64,000 bases of DNA, from assembly GCA_902555945.1 (NCBI GenBank), contig CACDUS010000004.1:54782-118781 (forward strand). Direction: 5' to 3'. Numbering within the stretch: the first letter of the stretch is position 1; every line of letters begins with the position of its first letter. Origin of the DNA: an uncultured Pelagibacteraceae bacterium. GTDB lineage: Bacteria; Pseudomonadota; Alphaproteobacteria; Pelagibacterales; Pelagibacteraceae. Below, piece after piece: positions 45,080 through 54,001 of this stretch. Below the pieces are notes generated by a model. That model was not told the origin of the DNA. It saw only the letters and a list, made by a program, of their open reading frames with translations, and did not search any database. Made by a program: the position numbers and the translations under genes.

Positions 45080-45364
45080 TTACCACTTCTTCGTTTTTAC
45101 ATTATGAACATGTACATGCTCACCTTTTTTAATTGATTTAACTACTTTACCAATATCATGACCGTATTTCAAAATCGTGTCTCCCTCTTTAAGATCTGTC
45201 ATTGCAATTTTATGACCTAATGGGATTTCATCTACCGATTGAATATTGACTGTACTGTCATTCTCCATTATCCAGCAAGAGCAATCTTGTTTTGGGGTGA
45301 TTTTTTCAACAACAATAACGCCAACATTGTCTTTTTGGTCGTGAATAATAATGTCTGTAGCCAT
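45080..45364 (-). CDS. suyA: (R)-sulfolactate sulfo-lyase small subunit
   Basis: The track starts at 45421, but the first 19 residues (RLIYKFLRNSNKHFDTIY) do not look like the family. The ATG at 45364 gives a 94-residue SAF-domain protein, [17 protein letters not shown] through ending [11 protein letters not shown], like the known SuyA and the N-terminal domain of UxaA. It pairs with SuyB. The shorter start also leaves about 110 bases for the divergent promoters shared with xsc. Confidence 0.85.
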   Translation of the reverse strand: MATDIIIHDQKDNVGVIVVEKITPKQDCSCWIMENDSTVNIQSVDEIPLGHKIAMTDLKEGDTILKYGHDIGKVVKSIKKGEHVHVHNVKTKKW

Positions 45365-45474
45365 ATATATAGTGTCGAAATGTTTATTTGAATTTCGTAA
45401 AAACTTATATATTAATCGCAAAAATTAACAATTAAATTTATAAAAATTCGTTCTAATTTAGAAAGGTTCTATTA
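45365..45474. promoter_or_regulatory. Divergent promoter region suyA / xsc
   Basis: This AT-rich gap must hold the promoters of both suyAB and xsc. On the plus strand, TTGAAT and TATTAA with a 16-base spacer (45388-45415) are promoter-like. TTCTAATTTAGAA is a short inverted repeat near xsc and AAAGG is its ribosome-binding site. Confidence 0.45.
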
Positions 45475-47259
45475 ATGACAAAAATGACGACAGAAGAAGC
45501 TTTTGTAAAAGTTTTACAAATGCATGGAATTGAACACTCTTTTGGAATTATAGGATCTGCGTTCATGCCTATATCTGATATTTTCCCTGATGCAGGAATT
45601 ACTTTTTGGGATGTTGCTCATGAAACAAATGGTGGTTTAATTGCTGATGGTTACACAAGAGCTACAGGAAAAATGTCAATGGTTATTGCACAAAATGGAC
45701 CTGGTATAACAGGTTTAGTAACACCAATTAAAACTGCTTATTGGAATCATACTCCACTACTATTAGTAACACCACAAGCTGCAAACAAAACAATGGGACA
45801 AGGTGGTTTTCAAGAAGTTGAACAGATGAATTTATTTAAAGATATGGTTTGTTACCAAGAAGAAGTTAGAGACCCTTCAAGAATGGCAGAAGTATTAAAT
45901 AGAGTAATTGAGAAAGCAATAAGAGGTTCAGCACCAGCACAAATTAATGTTCCAAGAGATTACTGGTGTCAAGTAATTGATATTGATCTTCCTCCAATTG
46001 TAAGATTAGAGAGACAAGGGGGAGGCGCTGAGGCAATTTCAAAAGCAGCAGACCTATTATCGAAAGCAAAATTTCCAGTAATTTTATCTGGAGCGGGAGT
46101 TGTAATTGGTGGAGCAATTGAAGAAACAAAAAAACTTGCTGAAAAATTAGACTCACCTGTTTGTTCTGGTTATCAACATAATGATAGTTTTCCAGGAAGT
46201 CACCCTTTAGCAGTTGGACCATTAGGATATAATGGATCAAAAGCTGCAATGGAATTAATTTCAAAAGCTGATGTTGTTTTGGCTTTAGGTACTAGATTGA
46301 ATCCTTTTTCAACACTACCAGGATATGGAATTGATTATTGGCCCAAGAAAGCAAGTATAATCCAAGTGGATATCAACCCTGATAGAATTGGTTTAACAAA
46401 AAAAGTTACAGTTGGGATTAGTGGTGATGCAAAACTAGTTGCCAATCAAATTTTAGAAAAATTATCTTCAAATGCAGGGGATACTGATAGACAAAAAAGA
46501 AAAGATTTAATTCATCAAACTAAATCAGCTTGGTTACAAAAATTATCAAGCTTAGATCACGAAGATGATGATGAAGGAACAGTTTGGAATAAAGAGGCAA
46601 GAGAAAGAGATGCTGATAGAATGTCACCAAGACAAGCTTGGAGAGCAATACAAGCAGGAATGCCAGAAGACGTAATTATTTCAAGTGACATTGGAAACAA
46701 TTGTGCGATAGGAAATGCTTATCCAACTTTTGAAAAACCAAGAAAATATTTAGCTCCAGGCTTATTTGGACCTTGTGGTTATGGTTTTCCTTCGATCTTA
46801 GGTGCGAAAATTGGATGTCCTGATACACCGGTAATTGGTTTTGCTGGAGATGGAGCTTTTGGAATTAGCATGAATGAAATGAGTTCGTGTGCAAGAGAAG
46901 AATGGCCTGCTATTACAATGGTAATTTTTAGAAATTATCAATGGGGTGCTGAAAAAAGAAATACAACGCTTTGGTTTGATAATAATTTTGTTGGAACAGA
47001 GTTAGATCCAGAGTTAAGTTATGCGAAAGTAGCTGACGCTTGTGGTTTAAAAGGGGTAACAGTAAGAACTATGGAAGAAACGACTAATGCTATTAAGCAA
47101 TCTTGTGAAGATCAAAAAAAAGGAATCACAACTTTTATAGAAGTTATATTAAACCAAGAATTAGGTGAACCGTTTAGAAGAGATGCTATGAAGAAACCAG
47201 TTAAAGTAGCTGGGATCAACAAGGCAGATATGAAGAAACAACCTTCTTTGACTTCTTAA
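45475..47259 (+). CDS. xsc: Sulfoacetaldehyde acetyltransferase
   Basis: A 594-residue thiamin-diphosphate enzyme that turns sulfoacetaldehyde plus phosphate into acetyl-phosphate and sulfite. The N-terminal domain is that of Xsc (FGIIGSAFMPISDIFPDAGI, MIAQNGPGITG-like) and the ThDP-binding region is GDGAFGISMNEM with the downstream FRNYQWGAEKRNTTLWF. Length equals that of known Xsc proteins. It is the end point of taurine and isethionate breakdown and releases sulfite, matching the neighbouring apr and tauE genes. Confidence 0.95.
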   Translation: MTKMTTEEAFVKVLQMHGIEHSFGIIGSAFMPISDIFPDAGITFWDVAHETNGGLIADGYTRATGKMSMVIAQNGPGITGLVTPIKTAYWNHTPLLLVTPQAANKTMGQGGFQEVEQMNLFKDMVCYQEEVRDPSRMAEVLNRVIEKAIRGSAPAQINVPRDYWCQVIDIDLPPIVRLERQGGGAEAISKAADLLSKAKFPVILSGAGVVIGGAIEETKKLAEKLDSPVCSGYQHNDSFPGSHPLAVGPLGYNGSKAAMELISKADVVLALGTRLNPFSTLPGYGIDYWPKKASIIQVDINPDRIGLTKKVTVGISGDAKLVANQILEKLSSNAGDTDRQKRKDLIHQTKSAWLQKLSSLDHEDDDEGTVWNKEARERDADRMSPRQAWRAIQAGMPEDVIISSDIGNNCAIGNAYPTFEKPRKYLAPGLFGPCGYGFPSILGAKIGCPDTPVIGFAGDGAFGISMNEMSSCAREEWPAITMVIFRNYQWGAEKRNTTLWFDNNFVGTELDPELSYAKVADACGLKGVTVRTMEETTNAIKQSCEDQKKGITTFIEVILNQELGEPFRRDAMKKPVKVAGINKADMKKQPSLTS

Positions 47260-47298
47260 AATCTTTAAAATTGTTACCAATTATCGTAATCTTTCTTT

Positions 47299-48603
47299 AT
47301 GGAAGTTGTTAATGATAATCAATGTAGTTGGATCAATGACCTAAACCCAAGAAGCAACTTTCAAATTCTTTCATATAATTTAAATGGTGAATGGTTAATC
47401 ATTGGTGCTGGCTATACTGGATTATCTGCTGCAAGAAAATTAGGACAACTTTATCCTAATCAAAAAATAATATTGGCAGACGCTCAATTAGCTGGAGAAG
47501 GAGCAAGCTCAAGAAACTCAGGTTATTTAGTTGATACAACTCTTAATGATGGTTTTAACTCTAACAAAGAATTAGAAAATTATAAAAAAAAGGCAGATAT
47601 TTATAAATTAGGTATAGAAGCAGTTAAAAGATTTATTAAAGAACATCAAGTAGATTGTGATTGGAACGAATGTGGAAAGTATTTTGCTTCCTCTAAAGAA
47701 GAAGATAAAAAAATCCTAGAAAATTTCTCTGATACTTTATTTAAATTAGGTTTTGAGCATAATTTATTATCAAATAAAGATCTTAAAAAAAGGTTAGGCA
47801 CAAATTTTTATAACATTGCCCTTCACACTAAAGGAGGAATTTTGTTACATCCAGGTAAATTGGTTAGAGCTATGGTCGATACGTTACCAGAAAACGTCAG
47901 CTTATATGAAAATTCATCGTTATTAAATTGGAAGAAGGTTAATGATACTATTATTTGTAATTTTAAAAATGGATCTGTAAAAACTAAAAAAATTATATTT
48001 GCTACAAATGGATTTTTAAAATCACTTGGTATAAAAAAAAGTTATAATTTTCCATTAACTTTAACTGCAAGTATGACAAGATCCTTAACTGAGAAAGAAT
48101 TTAAATCTATAGGAGAGCCAAACGAGTGGGGCGTGTTACCTGTTAGACCGATGGGTGCTACAATCAGAATGACTAAAGACAAACGAATATTAATCAGAAA
48201 CACTGCAGAAGTGCATAATCCTTATAAAATGTCTAAATCAGACTTAAACAAAAGATCAATTAATCAAAAGATTGGTATAAAAAAAAGATTTCCTCAATTG
48301 CCAGATGATATTATCAAATCAACCTGGTCAGGAATAGTTTCCAGAACTAGAAATAGTTCACAAATATTTGAAAAAATAGATGATAATATATTTGCTGCTG
48401 GTTGTTATAATGGTTCTGGTATTGGAGTAGGAACGTTGTTTGGAGAACAAATTGCAATTAAAGCAAGCAATGAAAATTCTATGGAGATTAAAACTATTGA
48501 AGCAATAAAAAAACCTACAAAATTACCACCTGAAACTATTTTAAATTTAGGTATACAGTTAAAACTTTTTTTTGAGAGAATAAGAGCAAAATCTGAGATA
48601 TAG
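47299..48603 (+). CDS. FAD-dependent amine oxidase/dehydrogenase (DadA-like)
   Basis: A 434-residue FAD enzyme of the glycine/D-amino-acid oxidase (DAO) family. The dinucleotide-binding motif IIGAGYTGLSAARKLG starts at about residue 34, and ASSRNSGYLVD follows. It lies 39 bases behind xsc. A taurine dehydrogenase-like oxidase (TauY type) would produce sulfoacetaldehyde for Xsc, so that is the leading guess; other amines are possible. Confidence 0.75.
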   Translation: MEVVNDNQCSWINDLNPRSNFQILSYNLNGEWLIIGAGYTGLSAARKLGQLYPNQKIILADAQLAGEGASSRNSGYLVDTTLNDGFNSNKELENYKKKADIYKLGIEAVKRFIKEHQVDCDWNECGKYFASSKEEDKKILENFSDTLFKLGFEHNLLSNKDLKKRLGTNFYNIALHTKGGILLHPGKLVRAMVDTLPENVSLYENSSLLNWKKVNDTIICNFKNGSVKTKKIIFATNGFLKSLGIKKSYNFPLTLTASMTRSLTEKEFKSIGEPNEWGVLPVRPMGATIRMTKDKRILIRNTAEVHNPYKMSKSDLNKRSINQKIGIKKRFPQLPDDIIKSTWSGIVSRTRNSSQIFEKIDDNIFAAGCYNGSGIGVGTLFGEQIAIKASNENSMEIKTIEAIKKPTKLPPETILNLGIQLKLFFERIRAKSEI

Positions 48604-49793
48604 TGAAATATTATAGAATGTTAAAATTAGATTATAAAAATTCTTTAATAATATTTTTATTAATTTTAGTAGGAATTCAAACTTCTTTATATAAAGGCTA
48701 CGGTGATGATCTAGACTCTCATGGATTAATATTATCTTTTATAAGTGTTTATGAAAATGGAGTTTATTCTCCGTCAAGATTTTATGGATCACCTTTTGGT
48801 GAACTTATTTATGGATATATAGGTTATAACTTTGGTTCATTTACAGGATCATTCTTAAGTTATTGCTTTTTTTTATTCTCGATTATTTTTATCTTTTCTT
48901 CTTATTCAAAAAATAAAATTAATCAAAAAGATCTCTTATTATTTATCCTGGTTTGTTTTTCCAATCCAGTTCTTTATTTAGATAACACTAATCCTAGCGA
49001 CTATCCTCTATCATTATTTTTATTCTCAGCAGCATTATTTTTATTTAAAAAAAATCATAAAATATATTCAATTATTTTTTTTGCATTAGCTATAGCTACC
49101 AGAGCTAACTTTGCATTATTAATTATTATTTTTTTAATTTATGAAATATTCAAAAATAGAAAGAATTATAAATTATCATTATTAGTTTTATTTTATTCAT
49201 TAGTCATTTCATCACTATTTTATTTTCCTATATTTATTCAAAATAAATATAGTTTATCATTTATAAGTAATGGAGGTGGACCAGATTTAACTTTTGAAGC
49301 TTTAACACCAAGATTTTTATATAAATCTTATATGTCTATTGGAGTTTTTTCATCAATATTTATTTTGTATCTTTTTTTTTCAAACATAAAAAAAGTAAAA
49401 AAAATAATATTTTATGAAAAAGATTTAGCAATTCTAGTTCTTTTGAATTTATTAGTTTTTTATTTTATGCCTACAAAAACTTCAATAATTTCATTAGCAA
49501 TAATATTTTTATATGTTTTTTTATTCAAATTATTTAATAATAAAAAATATATTTATCTAATAATTTTTTTTAATTTGATATTTTATATATTTTCATATCA
49601 ATTATTTGATTTTAAATACAAATATTCTAGAAAATGTGATCCTCTAGAAGCAATAGATGCTGAATTCCAGTTTAAAGTAACTCAGGGTTATTTTTTTAAG
49701 AGAACCGAAAATATGAAAAATCAAATCTTTTGTGCATCAAAACAATTTGGAAAGAAATCTCAAAAATATATAAGCGGGGAAAGAATAAAATAA
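48603..49793 (+). CDS. Polytopic membrane protein, glycosyltransferase-like
   Basis: A 396-residue protein with about ten helices, starting at GTG that overlaps the preceding stop by one base. An N-terminal periplasmic loop holds YGDDLDSHGLI and YSPSRFYGSPFGELIYGYIG, an arrangement seen in GT-C membrane glycosyltransferases. The C-terminal tail is soluble with two Cys. No exact family can be given. Confidence 0.5.
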   Translation: MKYYRMLKLDYKNSLIIFLLILVGIQTSLYKGYGDDLDSHGLILSFISVYENGVYSPSRFYGSPFGELIYGYIGYNFGSFTGSFLSYCFFLFSIIFIFSSYSKNKINQKDLLLFILVCFSNPVLYLDNTNPSDYPLSLFLFSAALFLFKKNHKIYSIIFFALAIATRANFALLIIIFLIYEIFKNRKNYKLSLLVLFYSLVISSLFYFPIFIQNKYSLSFISNGGGPDLTFEALTPRFLYKSYMSIGVFSSIFILYLFFSNIKKVKKIIFYEKDLAILVLLNLLVFYFMPTKTSIISLAIIFLYVFLFKLFNNKKYIYLIIFFNLIFYIFSYQLFDFKYKYSRKCDPLEAIDAEFQFKVTQGYFFKRTENMKNQIFCASKQFGKKSQKYISGERIK

Positions 49794-49859
49794 AAAAATT
49801 TACTTATTCATCTTGTTCAATTATAAATATTAGCATAAATACTCATGAAATTCATTAAT

Positions 49860-49945
49860 GCCCTCGTGGTGAAATTGGTAGACACAAAGGACTTAAAATC
49901 CTTGCCGCTTGCGGAGTGCCAGTTCGAGTCTGGCCGAGGGCACCA
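49860..49945 (+). tRNA. tRNA-Leu (anticodon TAA)
   Basis: The acceptor stem GCCCTCG/CGAGGGC is perfect, with encoded ACCA at the end. The anticodon loop CTTAAAA between AAGGA and TCCTT gives anticodon TAA, reading UUA/UUG leucine codons. The long variable arm (TGCCGCTTGCGGAGTGCCA) and T-arm GTTCGAGTC mark it as a class II tRNA. Confidence 0.97.
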
Positions 49946-49951
49946 CTATTA

Positions 49952-50722
49952 ATGTCTAAAACTCAAATTATTTCAGATAAAAATAAAAAATCATTAAAAA
50001 TTAAATCTGATTTAGTTAAAATATTAGATAAAGAAAAAATTAAAAGATCTAATGTTGTAATTGTAATAGGTGGAGATGGTTTTATGCTTCAAATATTAAA
50101 GAAAAATAGAAACTCAAAAAAATTCTTTTATGGAGTGAATTCAGGTAATTATGGTTTCTTAATGAATAAATTTTCACTAAAAAAAATAATAAATAATATC
50201 AATAGATCAAATATGATTTCAATTTCACCATTAGAAATGATTGTTAAGAATAACAAAAATAAAATAAGAAAAAATATTGCAATTAATGAGGTTTCAATTT
50301 TAAGACAAAGCAGACAAGCTGCGTCTTTATCAATCAATTATGGTTCAAAAAAAATAATCAGAGAATTAGTTTCAGATGGAGTGTTGGTGTGTACACCTGC
50401 TGGAAGTACAGCATATAACTTATCTGTTCATGGGCCAATATTAAGTTTGAATTCAAAAAAGTTATCAATATCACCAATAAGTCCTTTTAGACCTAGAAGA
50501 TGGAAAGGAAAAATAATAAATGACAAATCAATAGTTAAAATTAAAAATTTAAACCCAACTAAAAGACCTATTAGTGCAGTAGCTGATAATATTGAGGTTA
50601 GAAACGCAAAAGTTATTAATATTAAAACTAATAAAAAGATTAAATTTAATTTACTTTACGACAAAAATAGAAGTTTACAAAAAAAGATTAAATTAGAGCA
50701 ATTAAGAAAAGAAACTAACTAA
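49952..50722 (+). CDS. nadK: NAD kinase
   Basis: A 256-residue NAD kinase from the ATG at 49952; the track's start lies inside tRNA-Leu. Motifs are VIVIGGDGFML (about residue 34), NEVSILRQSRQAAS and DGVLVCTPAGSTAYNLSVHGPI, all typical. It makes NADP+ from NAD+ and ATP. The gene follows the tRNA by 6 bases and overlaps the convergent membrane protein gene by 4. Confidence 0.94.
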   Translation: MSKTQIISDKNKKSLKIKSDLVKILDKEKIKRSNVVIVIGGDGFMLQILKKNRNSKKFFYGVNSGNYGFLMNKFSLKKIINNINRSNMISISPLEMIVKNNKNKIRKNIAINEVSILRQSRQAASLSINYGSKKIIRELVSDGVLVCTPAGSTAYNLSVHGPILSLNSKKLSISPISPFRPRRWKGKIINDKSIVKIKNLNPTKRPISAVADNIEVRNAKVINIKTNKKIKFNLLYDKNRSLQKKIKLEQLRKETN

Positions 50723-51819
50723 TTTTTACCAAAGTTTAATATTTGATATTTTTTAAAAAGAATTAAAAAGAAAAATATAAATATATACCATGCTAAATGG
50801 TTGGGATTTCCAATACCTAAATCTAAAAATTTTGTAATTTCTTTAATCAAGAAAATAGCGAATAAATTAAAAACAAAAAAATTAATAATAGTTTTTTTAT
50901 CAAAATATAATATTGCTAAATTAAGAAACACTATCCCAAAAGCAACATCATAAAGTTTAAATCTAGGATTTATAAAAATTAATAAAATTAGTATAGAAAG
51001 AAGAAAAATTTTTGGATCAATTTTATTTTTTTTATTGATTAAAAAAAACAATAATGCAGCAAAAATACTTAAATGGATTAAAGCACTTATCAACAAATTC
51101 ATTTCTAATTTATAATAAAAAAAAACAAAAATCGAATTTCCTCTATCATGGTGATTGTAAACTTTTAATGATTTAACAAAATCAAAAAACTGTTCATTCA
51201 TAAAAACATATTGATAAATGTAAATTGAAGTTAAAAAAATTGTAAAAATGAATAGATTTAAAAATTCTTTTCTTCTATTTTGATTAATTATAATTGGTAA
51301 TAAAAATAAGATTATAAAATTAAACTTTACCATACTCATAAAAAAGACACTTATGTAATAAGGTAAAAAATTTTGTTTTTTATAGTAAAAAAAGATTGAA
51401 ATAATTATCAAAAAGTAAAAAATATTAGATATATTTCCAGTTAATAAAGATTTAATCAATATTCCACTTACACCTAATGAAATAAGTAATGAAATTTTAA
51501 AGTTTTTTTCAGAAATTATATAAACAAGAAAAATTGTACTTATATAAGATATTGAATATATAATACCGAATAGACTTTGATTAGATATTTCTAATAATTT
51601 TGAGATAATGGGTGGGTATAAATAAGGTAACTCCCATATATTATAATAGGGATTGCCAGAATTGTTTAAGACATTCATCGCATTTAAATAAACATCAAAA
51701 TCATGAAAATATTTTCCTTTAATTAATTGTTCAATTAGTTTTATTCCTCCTAAAATTATAGAAAAAATAACGAGGTTTTTAATTTGAAATAAATTACTTA
51801 TTTTTGTATTTGAAATCAA
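50719..51819 (-). CDS. GT87-like membrane glycosyltransferase
   Basis: A 366-residue protein with about ten helices. The first loop has GKYFHDFDVYLNAMNVLNNS and PYLYPPIISKLL, the pattern of GT87 (DUF2029) mannosyl/arabinosyltransferases. It is the third protein of this style in the window (others at 20710 and 48603). The acceptor is unknown. Confidence 0.6.
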   Translation of the reverse strand: MISNTKISNLFQIKNLVIFSIILGGIKLIEQLIKGKYFHDFDVYLNAMNVLNNSGNPYYNIWELPYLYPPIISKLLEISNQSLFGIIYSISYISTIFLVYIISEKNFKISLLISLGVSGILIKSLLTGNISNIFYFLIIISIFFYYKKQNFLPYYISVFFMSMVKFNFIILFLLPIIINQNRRKEFLNLFIFTIFLTSIYIYQYVFMNEQFFDFVKSLKVYNHHDRGNSIFVFFYYKLEMNLLISALIHLSIFAALLFFLINKKNKIDPKIFLLSILILLIFINPRFKLYDVAFGIVFLNLAILYFDKKTIINFFVFNLFAIFLIKEITKFLDLGIGNPNHLAWYIFIFFFLILFKKYQILNFGKN

Positions 51820-51852
51820 AATTTGATTTTAGTTTATTTATTATCCTTAAAT

Positions 51853-52656
51853 TTATTTTAATACTGACATAGGATCAAGTCTAGTCTGAAACCAATTTAC
51901 CCTGAAGTCTAGGTGAGGCCCAGTTGATCTTCCTGTTGAGCCAACCGTACCAATTATATCACCTTGTAATACCTCATCTCCTACTTGAACATTCAAAGTT
52001 GCTAAGTGTGAGTAGATTGTTGAAATACCATGACCATGATCCATTATAACTGTTCCACCTGTGTAGTATAAATCTTGTTCTGCCATTGTAACTATACCAG
52101 TTGCCGAAGATTTAATTTTAGTTCCTTTTTTTGCTGCGATATCTATTCCGTAATGAGGCCATTTAGGTTTTCCATTTAAAATTCTTTGACTTCCATAAAC
52201 CCCACTAATGATACCTTTTACTGGCATTATAAATTTATTTTTAAAAAAAGGTAAATCAGAATTAATTGCTCTAGCTTCTCCAATTTTATTATTTTCCTCT
52301 TTAATTCTTTTATAGACCGATTCAGGTGGTGTAACTTTGCTTTCTTCCAAACCATCAATTCTTTGAATATTGTATTTTCTTTTTAAGACTTTCTTAGTTA
52401 TTACCTCTTTTTTTCCGTTAATAATTTTAGTGATACTGATGTCAAATTTTCTATCTCGATCTATTCCAAATACAAAGTAACCATCTTTTGAAACTCTAAC
52501 CTCTTTTTTACCAACTATAATTTTCGCAGCTGGATCAGTAATCCCAACAATATAATGACCTTGTAAAAATTTACCTTTGAACTCAATTGCATTTAATTGT
52601 GATGTTGTGAAAAAGATTATTAAGAAAAATAACCTAGATATTATTTTGCAGTCCAT
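51853..52656 (-). CDS. M23-family peptidase (LytM domain)
   Basis: A 267-residue exported protein. After a signal peptide comes an Ig-like region (about residues 25-95) and a C-terminal M23 domain with HYGIDIAAKKGTKI, the segment HGHGISTIYSHL and GPHLDFRV, which supply the zinc and catalytic residues. It cuts or regulates peptidoglycan during growth. It overlaps the upstream SDR gene by 16 bases. Confidence 0.87.
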   Translation of the reverse strand: MDCKIISRLFFLIIFFTTSQLNAIEFKGKFLQGHYIVGITDPAAKIIVGKKEVRVSKDGYFVFGIDRDRKFDISITKIINGKKEVITKKVLKRKYNIQRIDGLEESKVTPPESVYKRIKEENNKIGEARAINSDLPFFKNKFIMPVKGIISGVYGSQRILNGKPKWPHYGIDIAAKKGTKIKSSATGIVTMAEQDLYYTGGTVIMDHGHGISTIYSHLATLNVQVGDEVLQGDIIGTVGSTGRSTGPHLDFRVNWFQTRLDPMSVLK

Positions 52657-53408
52657 CCGCCATCAACCAATAATGAAGTTCCTGTAATCATTGAAGCTGC
52701 ATCAGAAGCTAGAAAAACTACAGCTGAAGCTACCTCGGATAATTCCGCAAATCTTCCTAACGGAATATTATTTAGTGTTTCTGTTTTAAATTTTTTATTT
52801 TTTAAAAACTTTTTAGTCATAGGAGTAACGACAAAAGTAGGGCACACCGTATTAACTCTAATATTATATTTTGCTAAATCTAAAGACATACCTTTTGTTA
52901 ATCCTTCTAATCCCCATTTAGTCATATTATAAACACTTCTGATAGGTCCTCCCACATGACCCATTTGTGAAGACATGTTAACAATAGCACCCCCAACTTT
53001 TTTACGATTTTTTGATTTAATCATCTTAAGAGCACATAATTGTGCAAGATTGAATGTAGCTATTGTGTTTATCTTTACTAGGTACTCCATATTTTTGGTT
53101 TTAACTTTTGTAAAATGTTCTGGAATATTATTTCCAGCGTTGTTAACTAAAATATCTATCTTGGGCAGTTTGTTGATTATTTCTTTTATTTCATTGTAAT
53201 TTGTAATGTCACAAACATAAGATTTACATTTTGCTCTAAGTTTTTTTATCTTTTTTGAAACTTCATTTAAGTCTTTTTGAGTTCTACTAATAATCACTAA
53301 ATTAGCACCTGCCTCAGCAAGAGCAATCGCACAAGCCCTTCCAAGTCCTTTGCCAGCACCTGTTACAACTGCTGTTTTATTTTTAAGGTTATAATTTTTT
53401 AAGTACAT
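52641..53408 (-). CDS. Short-chain dehydrogenase/reductase
   Basis: A 255-residue classical SDR with the cofactor motif VTGAGKGLGRACAIA (residue 15 on), the NAG motif VNNAGN and the catalytic Ser-Tyr-Lys (MSSQMGHVGG...YNMTK). The substrate is unknown. It begins one base into the terC stop and overlaps the peptidase gene, forming a minus-strand run of four genes. Confidence 0.87.
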   Translation of the reverse strand: MYLKNYNLKNKTAVVTGAGKGLGRACAIALAEAGANLVIISRTQKDLNEVSKKIKKLRAKCKSYVCDITNYNEIKEIINKLPKIDILVNNAGNNIPEHFTKVKTKNMEYLVKINTIATFNLAQLCALKMIKSKNRKKVGGAIVNMSSQMGHVGGPIRSVYNMTKWGLEGLTKGMSLDLAKYNIRVNTVCPTFVVTPMTKKFLKNKKFKTETLNNIPLGRFAELSEVASAVVFLASDAASMITGTSLLVDGGWTAK

Positions 53409-54001
53409 TACAAAAATAATATTTGAATATCTGTGTAAATCAATTCAATAGCAACAATTAATATTGCTATTAAACCGGCCCAAGCAATCCATTTGTATTT
53501 TTTTATCCAATTTGAAATTAATGTTGCGGCAAAAGCCATTAATGCTATTGATAAAACTAAGCCAAATATTAATAATTTGTAGTGATCGCCTGCAGCTCCT
53601 GCTACTCCTAGAACATTATCTAAACTCATAGTAAAGTCAGCTAATAAAATAGTCCAAATAGCTTTTAAGAAACTTGAGTTGTCTACTTTAATATCTTCCT
53701 CATGTTCAGAGCCTTTAATGACATCTGTATAAAGTTTATAAACTATATAAAGAAGAAGTAATCCACCTAGTAATCTTAATCCTGTAATCTGTAACAAATA
53801 TGCAGTAAGTAAAGTTAAAATAATTCTTAAGATTACAGCTCCACCAATACCCCAAAAAATTATTTTTTTTCTTTGTTCAAGTGGGAACTTGGAGGCTACC
53901 ATTCCAATTATAATTGCATTGTCACCAGCCAAAACTAAATCAATTAAAATGATTTGAGTTAATATTGTTAATTGTTCTGGAGTAAATAATTCAGCAAACA
54001 T
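53408..54001 (-). CDS. TerC-family membrane protein (YjbE type)
   Basis: A 197-residue protein with about six helices and the acidic TerC motifs LVLAGDNAIIIGMVASKFP and MSLDNVLGVAGAA. These families handle manganese or other metals during protein secretion or stress. It overlaps its neighbours by one base each. Which metal it moves is not known. Confidence 0.85.
   Translation of the reverse strand: MFAELFTPEQLTILTQIILIDLVLAGDNAIIIGMVASKFPLEQRKKIIFWGIGGAVILRIILTLLTAYLLQITGLRLLGGLLLLYIVYKLYTDVIKGSEHEEDIKVDNSSFLKAIWTILLADFTMSLDNVLGVAGAAGDHYKLLIFGLVLSIALMAFAATLISNWIKKYKWIAWAGLIAILIVAIELIYTDIQILFL

Noticed and set aside
43912-45364. Altronate dehydratase (UxaA) for the two-subunit hydro-lyase
   Set aside because: The split subunits and the position beside xsc, tauE and apr fit sulfolactate sulfo-lyase; no uronate genes are nearby. 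The family alone does not exclude UxaA.
45944-46264. Minus-strand ORF in xsc
   Set aside because: Leu/Gln-rich antisense translation of a conserved gene.
49916-49951. Predicted nadK start inside tRNA-Leu
   Set aside because: The first 12 residues of the track ORF translate the tRNA 3' half; the ATG at 49952 gives the normal NadK start.
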